Below are positions 1 through 9,038 of a stretch of 32,500 nt of DNA, piece by piece. The translations under genes and the position numbers were made by a program. The notes beneath the pieces are model-generated. The model was not told the DNA's origin, did no database searches, and saw only the letters and a program-made list of their open reading frames with translations. The stretch comes from Symbiodinium natans (Eukaryota; Sar; Dinophyceae; Suessiales; Symbiodiniaceae). Where the stretch lies: NCBI GenBank assembly GCA_905221605.1, contig CAJNDS010002330.1, positions 252,076-284,575 on the forward strand. Reading direction: 5' to 3'. Position 1 is the first letter of the stretch, and each line of letters opens with the position of its first letter.

Positions 1-203
1 ACGACAAGTTCAGGATTCCCAAAAGACCCCGTGCATATTCCCTAGTCCCCCAAAACCCAAAAACCCCGGACCGCCTCGAATACCTCCTCAGCACCCAAGA
101 TGCCCCAAGACCCCGAAATGCCATACGTTCCCGAATCCTGAAACCCTAAACCTTAAGCCCTTCACCCTAAGCCCTAAGCCCTTGACCTTGAGCCCTAAAA
201 GTG

Positions 204-264
204 ATGGAGGCTTGCAAGATGGTGGAGGAGTATCTTGATTCGCTGGCGGAGGTGCGCAGACTGG
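204..264 (+). CDS. Candidate first coding exon, gene A
   Basis: An ATG opens a helix-like, acidic reading (begins MEACKMVEEYLDSL) of 20 codons that stops at a possible donor CTGG|GTGGGA. It lies between degenerate CCCTAAA repeats on both sides. The minus strand gives a less protein-like reading. The protein is not recognised. It would leave phase 1, which fits the exon-like island starting at 431. Start and end are both inferred. Confidence 0.4.
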
Positions 265-298
265 GTGGGAGGGCGGGTGGAAGGGCTTCGGGTTTACC

Positions 299-427
299 AA
301 ACCCAAACCCAAACCCAAAACCCTAAACCCTAAACCCGAAACCCGAAACCCCAAACCCTAAACCCTAAACCCTAAACCCTAAACCCTAAACCCTAAACCC
401 TAAACCCTAAACCCTAAACCCTAAACC
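299..427. repeat. Interstitial CCCTAAA tract
   Basis: Heptamer array, degenerate at its left edge (CCCGAAA, CCCCAAA) and perfect over the last 70 bp. It sits upstream of an exon-like island and faces a TTTAGGG tract at 490-578, so island and tracts form a large inverted repeat. Confidence 0.95.
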
Positions 428-430
428 TAG

Positions 431-494
431 CAAAGCCGTTGAGGCCTCACGGCTTAAGGTCGGGGCCTTTAGACGCTGCCGAGGGCACTTCAGG
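431..494 (+). CDS. Candidate exon, gene A
   Basis: The island between a CCCTAAA tract ending CCTAG and a TTTAGGG tract. In the phase left by the exon at 204 it reads KPLRPHGLRSGPLDAAEG and ends at TCAGG|GTTTAG. All three + frames are open here, so the reading is weak alone. A 19-nt micro-exon at 607-625 could link it in phase to the exon at 738. Confidence 0.3.
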
Positions 495-578
495 GTTTAG
501 GGATTTAGGGTTTAGGGTTTAGGGCTTAGGGTTTAGGGTTTAGGGTTTAGGGTTTTGGGTTTAGGGCTTAGGGTTCAG
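490..578. repeat. Interstitial TTTAGGG tract
   Basis: Mostly TTTAGGG with single-base variants. From 637 to 720 the related motif CTTTAAGG/CTCTAAGG is tandemly repeated, probably a decayed derivative. Both would be intronic in the gene A model. Confidence 0.9.
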
Positions 579-737
579 GGTTTGGACGGCTCGCGCTTGG
601 CTTTAGGATTTCGGGCGTTGGGCCGGCGTGATGGCTGTAAGGCTTTAAGGCTCTAAGGCTTTCAGGCTTTAAGGCCTTAAGGGCTTTAAGGCTCTAAGGC
701 TCTAAGGCTTTAAGGCTTTTTGTATCTTGAGTGGCAG

Positions 738-832
738 GACTACAATCAAAGTGCAGGGTGGCAAGCGCCACTCCTGGGACTACTGACCACTTTGGTGCCA
801 ACCTCGTTTACTGCCATCCTCTTGCATCTGCG
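738..832 (+). CDS. Candidate exon, gene A
   Basis: Follows an acceptor-like GAGTGGCAG and ends at CTGCG|GTTAGGG, where the telomeric tract itself supplies the donor GT. The 31-codon reading begins DYNQSAGWQAPLLGLL and is hydrophobic in its second half (TLVPTSFTAILLHL), as in a membrane segment. The opposite strand is also open for 28 codons, so strand rests on splice signals and phase. It leaves phase 2, matching the exon at 1091. Confidence 0.42.
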
Positions 833-969
833 GTTAGGGTTTAGGGTTTAGGGTTTAGGATTTAGGGCTTAGGGTTTAGGATTTAGGGTGCAAGGTGTCC
901 TTAAGGGGTACCTTTCATTCGGCCTCTGCAAAGGGTAGGTCAGGGCAACAAGAGTTTTGCAAGGGTGAC

Positions 970-1297
970 AAACCCTAAACCCTAAACCCTAAACCCTAAG
1001 CCCTAAACCCTAAACCCTAAACCCTAAACCCTAAACCCTAAACCCTAAGCCCTAAGCCCTAAACCCTAAACCCTCCACCCTAAACGCCAGGACTTGCCAG
1101 TTGATGCCTAGAACCTACCGGCCGGAAGAGCGCGGGCTACTCAGCGCACCTTCCCGCCTTCCCATTGCTTCGGGTTTAGGGTTTAGGGTTTAGGGTTTAG
1201 GGTTTAGGGTTTAGGGTTTAGGGTTTAGGGTTTAGGGTTTAGGGTTTAGGGTTTAGGGTCTAGGGTCTAGGGTTTAGGGTTTAGGGTCTAGGGTTTA
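970..1297. repeat. CCCTAAA tract, 80-bp island, TTTAGGG tract
   Basis: A CCCTAAA array (970-1085) and a TTTAGGG array (1172-1297) face each other across an island of about 85 bp. This is one of the clearest examples of the recurrent C-strand / island / G-strand arrangement. Confidence 0.93.
1091..1173 (+). CDS. Candidate exon, gene A
   Basis: Begins after ACGCCAG and ends at TTCGG|GTTTAGG. In the phase left by the exon at 738 it gives 27 codons, TCQLMPRTYRPEERGL and onward. No family recognised. The next link would be a 25-nt micro-exon at 1576-1600 behind a strong pyrimidine-rich acceptor (GTTGTCTTTCAG). Confidence 0.4.
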
Positions 1298-1575
1298 ACC
1301 CTCCCCCAAAGAAAAAAGCAAAAAACAATGTTGTGCCTTATAATGGCAACATAGGGATTGTTATTATACAAATTGTTGGTGGGTTCTTAAGCAAAGAGTA
1401 GTAGTTACTTCGGGAACTAGGATCCCTTCATACGTAGTCCTGTAAAAGGTTACGTCGGGTATTCGCCCTAAACCCAAAACCCTAAACCCTACACCCTAAA
1501 CCCTCAACCCTATAAGGCTCAACGTAGCGAAGTCCCTGTAAAAAAAAGTAAGCCTTTGGTTTCGTTGTCTTTCAG
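1298..1575. other. AT-richer intron-like spacer
   Basis: No ORF. Contains an A-rich stretch, a short hairpin (ATGTTG/CAACAT near 1330-1352), a degenerate CCCTAAA patch at 1464-1515 and the pyrimidine tract preceding the AG at 1574-1575. Reads best as intron interior. Confidence 0.5.
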
Positions 1576-1615
1576 ATTCGAGGGGCGTTTTCCATTCAGG
1601 GTTTGGGGCCCAACT

Positions 1616-1799
1616 CCCTCAACCCTAAACCCTAAACCCTAAACCCTAAACCCTAAACCCTAAACCCTAAACCCCCACCCTAAACCCTAAACCCTAAACC
1701 CTAAACCCTAAACCCTAAACCCTAAACCCTAAACCCTAAACCCTAAACCCTAAACCCTAAACCCTAAACCCTAAGCCCTAAACCCTGAACCCTACACCC
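1616..1799. repeat. Long interstitial CCCTAAA tract
   Basis: About 26 near-perfect heptamers with few variants, ending CCCTGAA and CCCTACA. It lies just before an acceptor-like GTTGTCAG at 1813-1820. Confidence 0.95.
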
Positions 1800-1820
1800 T
1801 ATCGGGTTCACGGTTGTCAG

Positions 1821-1871
1821 GGCTGAACCTTACGGGCCCTGGAAGCTTTTGTGCCCAGGGCTTCAGTCAGG
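1821..1871 (+). CDS. Candidate exon, gene A
   Basis: Sixteen codons (AEPYGPWKLLCPGLQS) between GGTTGTCAG and TCAGG|GTCTTT, entered in phase 1 and leaving phase 2. A second small exon at 1987-2025 continues in phase (ALELSVRWMDSA) and would end at a GC donor, GG|GCTTAGG. Not recognised. Confidence 0.38.
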
Positions 1872-2164
1872 GTCTTTTAGGATGTAGGGTTTAGGGTTTA
1901 GGGTTTCGGGTTTCGGGTTTAGGGTTTAGGGTTTAGGGTTTAGGGTTTAGGGTTTCGGGTTTAGGGTTTAGGGTTTAGGGCTTCAGCGCCCTGGAGTTGA
2001 GCGTTCGGTGGATGGATTCAGCTGGGCTTAGGGTTTAGGATTCGGGGCTTCGGCCCCTGGAGCCCCCAAAGCCCTAAACCCTAAACCCTCAACCCTCAAC
2101 CCTAAACCCTAAACCCTAAACCCTAAACCCTAAAACCTAAACCCTAAACCCTAAACCCCTTGAG

Positions 2165-2272
2165 AATCCGAAGCCCTGCACCGCATCAGAGACCTGAGGC
2201 GGGAGGGGCAGCTAAATCTGCCGTTTGCGGTATTGTGGCGACCGCATGGTTCCCAGCTCCGCCAATCTCAAG
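2165..2272 (+). CDS. Candidate exon, gene A, frame uncertain
   Basis: An island between CCCTAAA and TTTAGGGG tracts. Two + frames are open and protein-like. One continues the phase from 2025 and includes KSAVCGIVATAWFPAPP. The other, entered through a later AG at 2188-2189, includes LNLPFAVLWRPHG. A likely donor is CTCAAG|GTTCGC. I cannot choose between the frames from sequence alone. Confidence 0.35.
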
Positions 2273-2334
2273 GTTCGCCAATCTAAGGTTCGGGATTCTA
2301 GGGCGTTTGGGGTAGGATGTAAGGTGTAGGAGTC

Positions 2335-2450
2335 TAGGGGTTTAGGGGTTTAGGGGTTTAGGGGTTTAGGGGTTTAGGGGTTTAGGGGTTTAGGGGTTTC
2401 GGGGTTTTAGGGGTTTAGGCGTTTAGGCGTTTAGGGGGTTTAGGGGTTTC
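2335..2450. repeat. TTTAGGGG octamer tract
   Basis: At least nine copies of an octamer with one extra G, then variants. The uniformity shows local spread of a variant unit rather than random decay of the standard heptamer. Confidence 0.9.
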
Positions 2451-2457
2451 GGGTGCC

Positions 2458-2458
<1 letters not shown>

Positions 2459-2496
<38 letters not shown>
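2459..2496. repeat. Poly-C run, 38 bp
   Basis: Uninterrupted C run directly after the octamer tract. Runs this long are hard to sequence and its length should not be trusted. Confidence 0.95.
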
Positions 2497-2497
<1 letters not shown>

Positions 2498-2589
2498 CGG
2501 TCTCCCCAAACCCTGAACCCTCAGCCCTAACCCCTCGGAGTTCGGTGGCTTTGTGTAAATCTGGCCTCCGTCTCCTTCTCCTCTCTGAG

Positions 2590-2637
2590 CCCAAGCCCTT
2601 ACCTGTACGGAGCCCTCCTCACACAGTCGCGAAATCG
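2590..2637 (+). CDS. Candidate exon, gene A
   Basis: Preceded by an excellent pyrimidine-rich acceptor (CTCCTTCTCCTCTCTGAG). Reads PSPYLYGALLTQSRN in the phase left by the exon at 2165 and stops at AATCG|GTGGGA. The minus strand has its own good donor here (TACAG|GTAAGG), so opposite-strand transcription is not excluded. Confidence 0.38.
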
Positions 2638-2779
2638 GTGGGATATGAAGCAGGGTTTGTATCGCTGTTCTTGGTGGGTGTATAGATGGTATAGGGTGTA
2701 GGGTATGAAACGGGGTCTTTATTGGTGGTATAGGGTTGTTTTAAACAATCATTGGGCGTATATTTTGGGGATCGTCTAG

Positions 2780-2854
2780 CCCCAAGCTTTTCGCCCCCAT
2801 CCTGGAGCAGACCGAACCAACACTGAAGCACTGGTTGTGTGGGGGCCTGATCGG
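2780..2854 (+). CDS. Candidate exon, gene A
   Basis: Twenty-four codons, PKLFAPILEQTEPTLKHW and onward, entered in phase 1 after GTCTAG. The frame stays open past the chosen donor (GG|GTATAG) to a TAG at about 2878, so an alternative donor TTGTG|GTAGTA is possible. Confidence 0.4.
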
Positions 2855-2985
2855 GTATAGGGCTTGCGCGTTGTGGTAGTAAAGGACCCCGAGATCCTAA
2901 ACCCTAAGCTCGAAACCCTAAACCCCAAACCCTAAGCTCGAAACCCTTAGCCCTAAACCCCAAAACACGCCCCCAAAACCGCGAG

Positions 2986-3105
2986 TGTGAGGTTGGAGCC
3001 ATGGGCCCCGAGTATGGTCCCTGACCCTTGTTCAAAGGGATGTAAAGGAATCCGAAGTGTGGGGGCCCTTATTCTGCGTAGTGTATATAAGTGTTATATA
3101 ATAGG
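2986..3105 (+). CDS. Candidate exon, gene A
   Basis: Thirty-nine open codons, VRLEPWAPSMVPDPCSKG and onward, from an AG after ACCGCG to AATAGG|GTTTAGG, where the telomeric tract supplies the donor. Cysteine-containing and unrecognised. It keeps the phase of the previous candidate exon. Confidence 0.4.
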
Positions 3106-3260
3106 GTTTAGGGTTTAGGGTTTAGGGTTTAGGGTTTAGGGTTTAGGGCTTAGGGTTTAGGGTTTAGGGTTTAGGGTTTAGGGTTTAGGGTTTAGGGTTT
3201 AGGGTTTAGGGTTTAGGGCTTAGGGTTTAGGGTTTAGGGTTTAGGGTTTAGGGTTTAGGC
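3106..3260. repeat. Long interstitial TTTAGGG tract
   Basis: About 22 near-perfect heptamers with two TTAGGGC variants at regular places. It directly abuts the open frame ending at 3105. Confidence 0.95.
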
Positions 3261-3293
3261 ATGCTTCGGATCCTGTACTGAGGTGTCTTACAG

Positions 3294-3353
3294 ACTTGCC
3301 TCGCTTCCACTTTGGGAGGCCCCGCAGCCCAGCGGCTCGTTGAGGGTAGCTGG
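3294..3353 (+). CDS. Candidate exon, gene A
   Basis: Acceptor GGTGTCTTACAG, then LASLPLWEAPQPSGSLR in the expected phase, ending at GCTGG|GTTTAGG. A second short island at 3842-3887 (PDCCVRPSPGFSSLG) would follow in phase. From 3360 to 3720 there is a 17-bp G run at 3453-3469 and an unrecognised 66-codon ORF at 3425-3625. Confidence 0.37.
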
Positions 3354-3782
3354 GTTTAGGGTTTAGGGTTTAGGGTTTAGGGTGTAAGTAGGGTTTCGGG
3401 CTTAGGGTTTGGGGCTTATGGTGGGTGGGGTTTAGTTCATCCCACGGTGTGCGGGGGGGGGGGGGGGGGCATGTCAAGCGAAGGCCTAAGCAGGCTCGCG
3501 CACAAGGCCAAGGGCCTCTAGAAGGGGCCCAAGTTCTCCTAACGCTAGAAATCAGTGTCCTTTATTTTAGGGTCCCCCTACATAGTACGGCGCCCGTAAG
3601 ACAAGGACCTGAAAAGGGACCCTAAACTCCGGAACTACTCATGCAAGACAAGCTTTGTGCGCTCGGCTGAAACTTCCGACCCTCCATGTGGCGGCAGAAA
3701 TCTCGACATCCTTAGGGTTGGAGGGTTTAGGGTTTAGGGCTGAGGGTTTCCCAAAGGCATTTACGGCTGCTGCGCGGGGACA

Positions 3783-4113
3783 AACCCTAAACCCTAAACC
3801 CTAAGCCCTAAACCCTAAACCCGAAAGCCCTGATGGTTCAGCCCTGATTGCTGCGTCCGGCCCTCACCGGGATTCTCCTCGCTTGGGGTTGACGTTAAAC
3901 CCTAAACCCTAAAACCTAAACCCTAAACCCGAAACCCTAAACCCGAAACCCTAAACCCTAAACCCTAAAGCTTGACCTCCGCCTTGCTGCCTCCCTCAAC
4001 CCTAAACCCTAAACCCTAACCCTAAACCCTAAACCCTAAACACTAAACCCTAAACCCTAACCCTAAACCCTAAACCCTAAACGCTAAACCCTAAGCCCTA
4101 AGCCCTAAACCCT
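3783..4113. repeat. CCCTAAA tracts in three blocks
   Basis: Heptamer blocks at 3783-3826, 3896-3969 and 3998-4113, separated by short unique islands. Units with a missing A (CCCTAA) recur at regular distances in the last block. Confidence 0.9.
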
Positions 4114-4119
4114 GCTGAG

Positions 4120-4208
4120 GATTGGCCGAGGGTCATCTGCATGGTTGTCAGTGCAAGACTTGATTTCACAGGACGGGGCTGCGGGGTCTTCTCTGCGAGA
4201 AATTTCCG
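4120..4208 (+). CDS. Candidate exon, gene A
   Basis: Reads DWPRVICMVVSARLDF and onward for 29 codons, from CTGCTGAG to TTCCG|GTTTTT. The minus strand read in the same triplets is also open, with a good acceptor (TTTCTCGCAG) and donor (CAGCAGG|GTTTAG). Strand is therefore unresolved. Confidence 0.33.
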
Positions 4209-4444
4209 GTTTTTGGGTTTGGGGTTTTCAGGGTGTTTGTTAGGCTTAAGTAGGGTCTATCTAGGGTTTACATAGGGTTTATGTAGGTGTGATGTAGGGT
4301 TTATGCAGGGTCTCAGGACTGCGTTTAGGTTTTGGGCTTTTAGGGTTTAGGGTTTTGGGCTTTGGGTTTAGGGTTTAGGGTTTAGGGTTTAGGGTTTAGG
4401 GTTTAGGGTTTAGGTTTTGGGCTTTTGGTGTCTTAGGGGTTCAG

Positions 4445-4502
4445 AGTGCTGGTCTCAGGGCTCGGAGGGCTGGCTCAAAAGGAGCTCATCGATGTGTGGG
4501 AC
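4445..4502 (+). CDS. Candidate exon, gene A
   Basis: Entered in phase 1 after GGTTCAG. Reads VLVSGLGGLAQKELIDVW and ends at GGGAC|GTGCAA, or runs on to a TAA supplied by the CCCTAAA repeat at 4530-4532. Not recognised. Confidence 0.4.
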
Positions 4503-4554
4503 GTGCAAAAAGCCTGGAGCCCGACACCCTAAACCCGAACTTGAAACCCTAAAA

Positions 4555-4637
4555 TGGGTTTAGGGTTTAGGGTTTAGGGTTTAGGGTTTAGGGTTTAGGG
4601 TTTAGGGTTTAGGGTTTAGGGTTTAGGGTTTAGGGTT
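4555..4637. repeat. Interstitial TTTAGGG tract
   Basis: Eleven near-perfect heptamers. Related tracts lie at 4340-4417, 5138-5212 (TTTGGGG grading into TTTAGGG) and 5459-5495, with opposite-strand repeats at 5030-5125. Confidence 0.93.
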
Positions 4638-4670
4638 AATCGTGAAACTCTACCCTAAACCCACATGAAG

Positions 4671-4748
4671 CGGTTTGGGCGGCACCCCAAACCGGTGGGC
4701 AAGGTGCGATGTTCCCCAAAGGCTTATGTTGGCGTCGGTCTGCTTTAA
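4671..4748 (+). CDS. Candidate last exon, gene A
   Basis: A 25-codon basic reading (RFGRHPKPVGKVRCSPK and onward) ending in TAA before a degenerate telomeric patch. An in-frame ATG lies at 4665, so it could instead be a small ORF. Joined to the other candidates it would make a protein of about 370 residues with no recognised domain. Confidence 0.33.
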   Translation, partial: RFGRHPKPVGKVRCSPKAYVGVGLL

Positions 4749-5867
4749 CACCGGGTTTGGGTCAAGGGAATGGGGTTTAGGGTTGCAAAAAGGTTTAGGG
4801 TTTAGGGGTTGAAGGTTTGGGTTAAACGTTAGGGGTTCAGGATTTAGCCTTAAACCCTCGAATGGTCAACCCTTTTAAAGCCACTAGGCACGAAACCTCC
4901 GCCCCCCGCCCCCCCCCCCCCATCCAATCCCGGATCCGATCACCCCCCTGGAGGAGGATATGAAGTCCTCCAGGGACAAAGTTTTGAGTCCACTTCGGCC
5001 TCCAGCTCAGATGACCTCAGCCCTCGTGTCTCAAACCCTAAGCCCTAAGCCCGAAACCCTACACCCCAAGCCCCAAACCCAAAACCCTACAAACCCTAAA
5101 CCCTCAACCCTCAACCCCGAAACGTAAACTCCCAGGGGTTTGGGGTTTGGGGTTTGGGGTTTGGGGTTTAGGGTTTAGGGTTTAGGGTTTAGGGTTTAGG
5201 GTTTAGGGTTCCCTGAGCCTCAAAAGCCCTCATTGCGTCTGGGCTTTGGGAAGAATCCGGTCCATGGAGTGGCACTACATGATGCCCCACCCGTCTTCAG
5301 ATTTCGCGCCTGCGGTGTGTGATTCTTGGGATCTGAGCCTCGAAGCCCGTAAACCCCCCTACCCCTACACACCCCTAGATTGAGTCTCTTGAATTTGGTT
5401 TCTGCGTGAGGGCTCTTAAGGGACAAGGGCTTTACGGGGTTTCAGTGTTTTTAGATTTTAGGTTTAGGGTTTAGGGTTTAGGGTTTAGGGTTTCGGGTCT
5501 CGGTTCTCACCCTGCAACCGGAGCACCTAAACTCGAGCAGAGGCAGCTCACCCTTTTTTTTCCCTAAACCTGAAACCCCAAACCCTACAGCCTAATAGAC
5601 CCTAAGGGTGGGTACCGGCGAACAACGAAAAACTACCGGCGGACAACGAAAGATGTCTCATAACAACGAAAGATAACAACGTAAACGGCCCGCCAACATC
5701 GATCCATGTCCGGCGGCAACCATCCCCTTCCGGCGAGCAACGAAAAACCCTTCTGCCGAGCATCGAACACCTGCCGCCCAGCATCGAAAAACCCTCCGCC
5801 GAGCATCGAAAAACCTTTTGGCCAAGCATCTCAAACTCTGTAACCTTTGCAGGAAGACCACCATCGA

Positions 5868-6400
5868 TACTTTGCTTCAAATCGTATGAGTTTTTTCCAA
5901 CCCATCATGCGATCATTGTGTTTGCAAATGGGGGGGGGGAGGCTGCACCCCCCCCAACCCCCCCGCTTCTTTAAGCCGTGCAAGCTTGCCTCAAAGCATA
6001 TGAGTCGTCTTGTTCAGCCCATCGTGCGATCATTGTGTTTGCAAATGGGGGTGGGGGGGGGAGGGGGCTGCGCCCCCCCCCAAACCCTCCTGCCTCAAAT
6101 CAGATGAACCTCTTTTTTAAAGCCATCATGCGATGATTGTGTTTGCAAATGGGGGCCGTGCAAGCTTGCTTCAAAGCATATTCATATGAGTCTTTTTCCA
6201 ACCCATCGTGTGATCATTGTGTTTGCAAATGGGGGGGGGGGGGGCGGGCTGTGCCCCCCCCGCCGGCGCCCCGGTTGTTTTAAGCCGTGCAAGCTTGCTT
6301 CAAAGAATAATGAGTCTTTTGTTGGCCCCCCCCAGCCCCCCCCCCCCCCCGTTTTTTTGAGCTGTGCAGGCTTGCTTCAAATCATGTGAATCTTTTCTTC
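5868..6400. repeat. G/C-hairpin repeat family, first cluster
   Basis: About five units of 90-120 bp sharing GTGCAAGCTTGCTTCAAAGC, then CATTGTGTTTGCAAATG, a G run, CTGCGC and a C run. The runs can pair as a very stable stem. The same family returns at 25925-26570. Confidence 0.85.
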
Positions 6401-6414
6401 CTATAGACAAAATG

Positions 6415-6800
6415 CAAGTTTTGCTATGGACATATAGAGAATTTTAAATGGAGGTTTGTTGTCCTATGTAAATGCACACCAATAGAGCGTTCCCTTTGTA
6501 AATGTAGAGACAATCATGGTTTTCTACGGAAACATGTTTCCGACGGAAATATTGACGGTTTTCCTATGAAAATATAGAGAACCGCCTGCCCCCCCCACCA
6601 CCCCCGCCCACACAACACAACCCCTCCCCCCCCAACAAAAAAAAAAACAACGACCACCCCATGTCATCGTCTACATGGGACGTTGTCAAAGAATGCTGTT
6701 GGGATGGTGCTTCTTTAGTGTTTGTTGGACTCGAGGTTTCTTAGAGATGAGGGTTACCTGGGGTCAAGCAAGTGAACTTCTTAACGGCCTCTTCAGTACG
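6415..6800. repeat. 380-bp direct repeat, copy 1
   Basis: Matches 7288-7680 in the same order: an AT-rich part with TATAGAGAA motifs, a CCACCCC patch, an A run, ATGTCATCGTCTACATGGG (itself palindromic at its ends) and CTCTTCAGTACGGACTAA. Copies differ by substitutions and small indels. No coding signal. Confidence 0.85.
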
Positions 6801-6834
6801 GACTAAGCCTTTCTACCTTGCCAGGGGGGGAGGG

Positions 6835-7110
6835 GCTGAAACTGAAACTGAAAACATTCGGCTGTGACTTGGCAGGGACGGGTGACGGGGCTATGTTAGA
6901 CCAGACAAGATGCTTGAGGGGCGCGGGGGGCGGGGGGGGGGCTGGGCGAGGGGGCCTTTGTTAAAACCGAAACTGAAAAGATTCGGCTGCAATTTTGCGA
7001 AACTGAAGAGTTCTGGCTGCAACCCTGACAAGGGGGCTGGGGGCCGATGTTAGAACCGAAATGACAGGGAGTTAGAACCGAAATTGAACAGAATCGGCTG
7101 TAAACCTCAA
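6835..7110. repeat. Degenerate short repeat cluster
   Basis: Several copies of GAAACTGAAAAGATTCGGCT-like sequence with spacers of variable length (near 6838, 6966, 6999, 7070). No gene seen. Confidence 0.6.
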
Positions 7111-7287
7111 CTTGAGAGACCCTAACCCCCCAAACTCGAACCCTCAACCCCAGAGCGTAAAACTTTCAACTCTAAAACCCTCGACGCACCCCCAAAGCTC
7201 CTTGGATACACCAAAGAAGGCCCCTACACTCCCTGGTTCAGGGTTTAGGGTTGAGGGTCGCGCAGCCCCGCTCCCCCCGCTTTTTTC

Positions 7288-7680
7288 AATGCTATGGACA
7301 TATAGAGAAAATGGAGGTCTGTTGTTCTATGTAAATACACACCAAATAGGCTTTTGTAAATGTAGAGAAAATCATGGTTTTCTATGTGAAGATAGCGAAA
7401 ATAAGTGTTTTCCTACGGAAATATTGACAAGATGTAGTTTTTGTCCTATGGAAATACACAGAACTGGCTGACCCTCCCCCACCACCCCCACCCACACAAC
7501 ACAACCCCTCCCCCCCATAAAAAAAAACCACCCCATGTCATCGTCTACATGGGACTTTGTCAAAGAATGCTGTTGGGATGGTGTTTTTTTGCTCGAGGTT
7601 TCTTAGAGATGAGGGCTACCTGGGATCAAGCAAGTCGTTAGCGTCAAGGCCTGAACGGCCTCTTCAGTACGGACTAAACT
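7288..7680. repeat. 380-bp direct repeat, copy 2
   Basis: Second copy of the 6415-6800 segment. The gap between the two copies holds the short repeat cluster and a patch of decayed telomeric sequence. Confidence 0.85.
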
Positions 7681-7754
7681 AAACCTCTCTATACCGGGGC
7701 GGGGGCGAGGGGCCTATATGTTATTGCCGAGCTCCCGTCGTCCGTCCCCGAACT

Positions 7755-8172
7755 CCCGTCCGTCCCGTCCCGTCCCGTCCCATCCCGTCCCGTCCCGTCC
7801 CGTCCCGCCCCGCCCCGTCCCGTCCCCCCGTCCCGTCCCGTCCCCCGTCCCGTCCCCCGTCCCGTCCCCCCGTCCCGTCCCCCGTCCCGTCCCCCGTCCC
7901 GTCCCCCGTCCCGTCCCGCGTCCCGTCCCGCGTCCCGTCCCCCGTCCCGTCCCGCGTCCCGTCCCGCGTCCGTCCCGCGTCCCGTCCCGCGTCCCGTCCG
8001 TCCCGCGTCCCGTCCCGCGTCCCGTCCCGCGTCCCGTCCCGCGTCCCGTCCCGCGTCCCGTCCCGCGTCCCGTCCCGCGTCCCGTCCCGCGTCCCGTCCC
8101 GCGTCCCGTCCCGTGTCCCGTCCCATTTCCCGCGTCCCGTCCCGTCCCGTCCCGTCCCGTCCCGTCCCGTCG
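7755..8172. repeat. CCCGT / CCCGTCCCGCGT minisatellite
   Basis: Pure CCCGT pentamers grade into a 12-bp higher-order unit (CCCGT plus CCCGCGT). Because 12 is a multiple of 3 and the unit lacks stops, several frames on both strands stay open for 170-190 codons. These are not genes. Confidence 0.93.
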
Positions 8173-8352
8173 GCGGACATCGAAAACCAACTGGCGGACA
8201 TCGAACGGGAACCGGCGAACATCCATAGGTCACATCTTGTCTTTCGTTGTCATGATGATTTTTTCGTTGTTCGCCGGTAATATTCCCTAGACCCTAAAAC
8301 CTAAACCCTATGAAACCCCAAGCCCAATTACTTACATCCCTAAACCGCAAAG

Positions 8353-8431
8353 GCTCCGAGAAAATTTCGCTTGTCTGCCAGGTCGGAATGATCAAGAATA
8401 ATCGTGAAAGGCCCGAAGCTTCGTGGATGAC
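8353..8431 (+). CDS. Candidate exon, gene B
   Basis: Twenty-five codons, SEKISLVCQVGMIKNN and onward, from an AG after AACCGCAA to ATGAC|GTGATC. A 59-bp GT-AG intron would join it in phase to the exon at 8491. Unrecognised. Confidence 0.42.
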
Positions 8432-8490
8432 GTGATCCGTAGCCTGCCACAGGATTGCTGGGTTTATGGCGTTTAGGGTTTAGGATTTAG

Positions 8491-8746
8491 GGCAGCGACT
8501 CTTATTCTCAATCCCTCCCTAAAACTTGCCCAGTCCCCTGTTTTAGAGGGGCCCCTTGAGTTGTATTTTGGGATGGGCTGCGGCGGTGCGCGCATCCACG
8601 GGGCTCTCGCTCCCTGCGATGTTCTTGGCACTGTACAGTTTCCGGCTTCTGAATTGGAGCTGAGGGTCCCGCAAAACGCAATCACCGATCACGTTGGCCA
8701 AGACACACTTCCCAAACCCGGTCCCCCTAGAGGCCCTAGCTCCTAA
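8491..8746 (+). CDS. Candidate exon, gene B
   Basis: An 84-codon open stretch from a telomeric TTTAG acceptor to TAA. It includes LEGPLELYFGMGCGGARI and, further on, FPASELELRVPQN. One of the longest non-repetitive open frames. The opposite strand is open over 8473-8685 but ends in the LNPKP artefact. Possible internal donors (ATCAC|GTTGGC, CTGAGG|GTCCCG) mean the true end may be earlier. Confidence 0.45.
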
Positions 8747-8856
8747 ACGCTAAGCCCTACTTCAACCCCACAACCCTCAGCCTGAGGACATCCTGCCTCC
8801 CCCTTCCCGAAAGTATGCCCGTCTCAAAAGGCACTACACCTGGGCGATGTGCCTAC

Positions 8857-8880
8857 ACCCTAAACCCTAAACCCTAAACC

Positions 8881-8947
<67 letters not shown>

Positions 8948-8957
8948 ACCCGCAACC

Positions 8958-9038
<81 letters not shown>

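Larger units (their letters stand above)
5613..8279. mobile_element. Composite repeat block with 20-bp terminal inverted repeats
   Basis: The first 20 bases (5613-5632, beginning TACCGGCGAACAACG) recur perfectly inverted at 8260-8279. Further diverged copies of the same roughly 20-bp motif cluster inside both ends (near 5635, 5731, 5790, 8168, 8190, 8210). The interior holds G/C-hairpin repeats, a duplicated 380-bp segment and a CCCGT array. No transposase reading frame is visible, so a non-autonomous element or a nested repeat cluster is the best description. Confidence 0.5.

Noticed and set aside
4471-4490. Possible relict of the dinoflagellate spliced leader (TGGCTCAA here, also GGCTCAAG near 13021)
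   Set aside because: Only 8 bases match, which is expected by chance; no longer match was seen.
5602-5880. Minus ORFs of 68-92 codons rich in CSAEG/MLG motifs
   Set aside because: They translate the clustered copies of the 20-bp inverted-repeat motif at the left edge of the composite block.
7689-8290. Four long overlapping ORFs (170-190 codons) on both strands
   Set aside because: They are translations of the CCCGT/12-bp minisatellite, giving PVPR, GTRD or RDAG repeats in several frames at once. Period divisible by 3 and no stops explain them.
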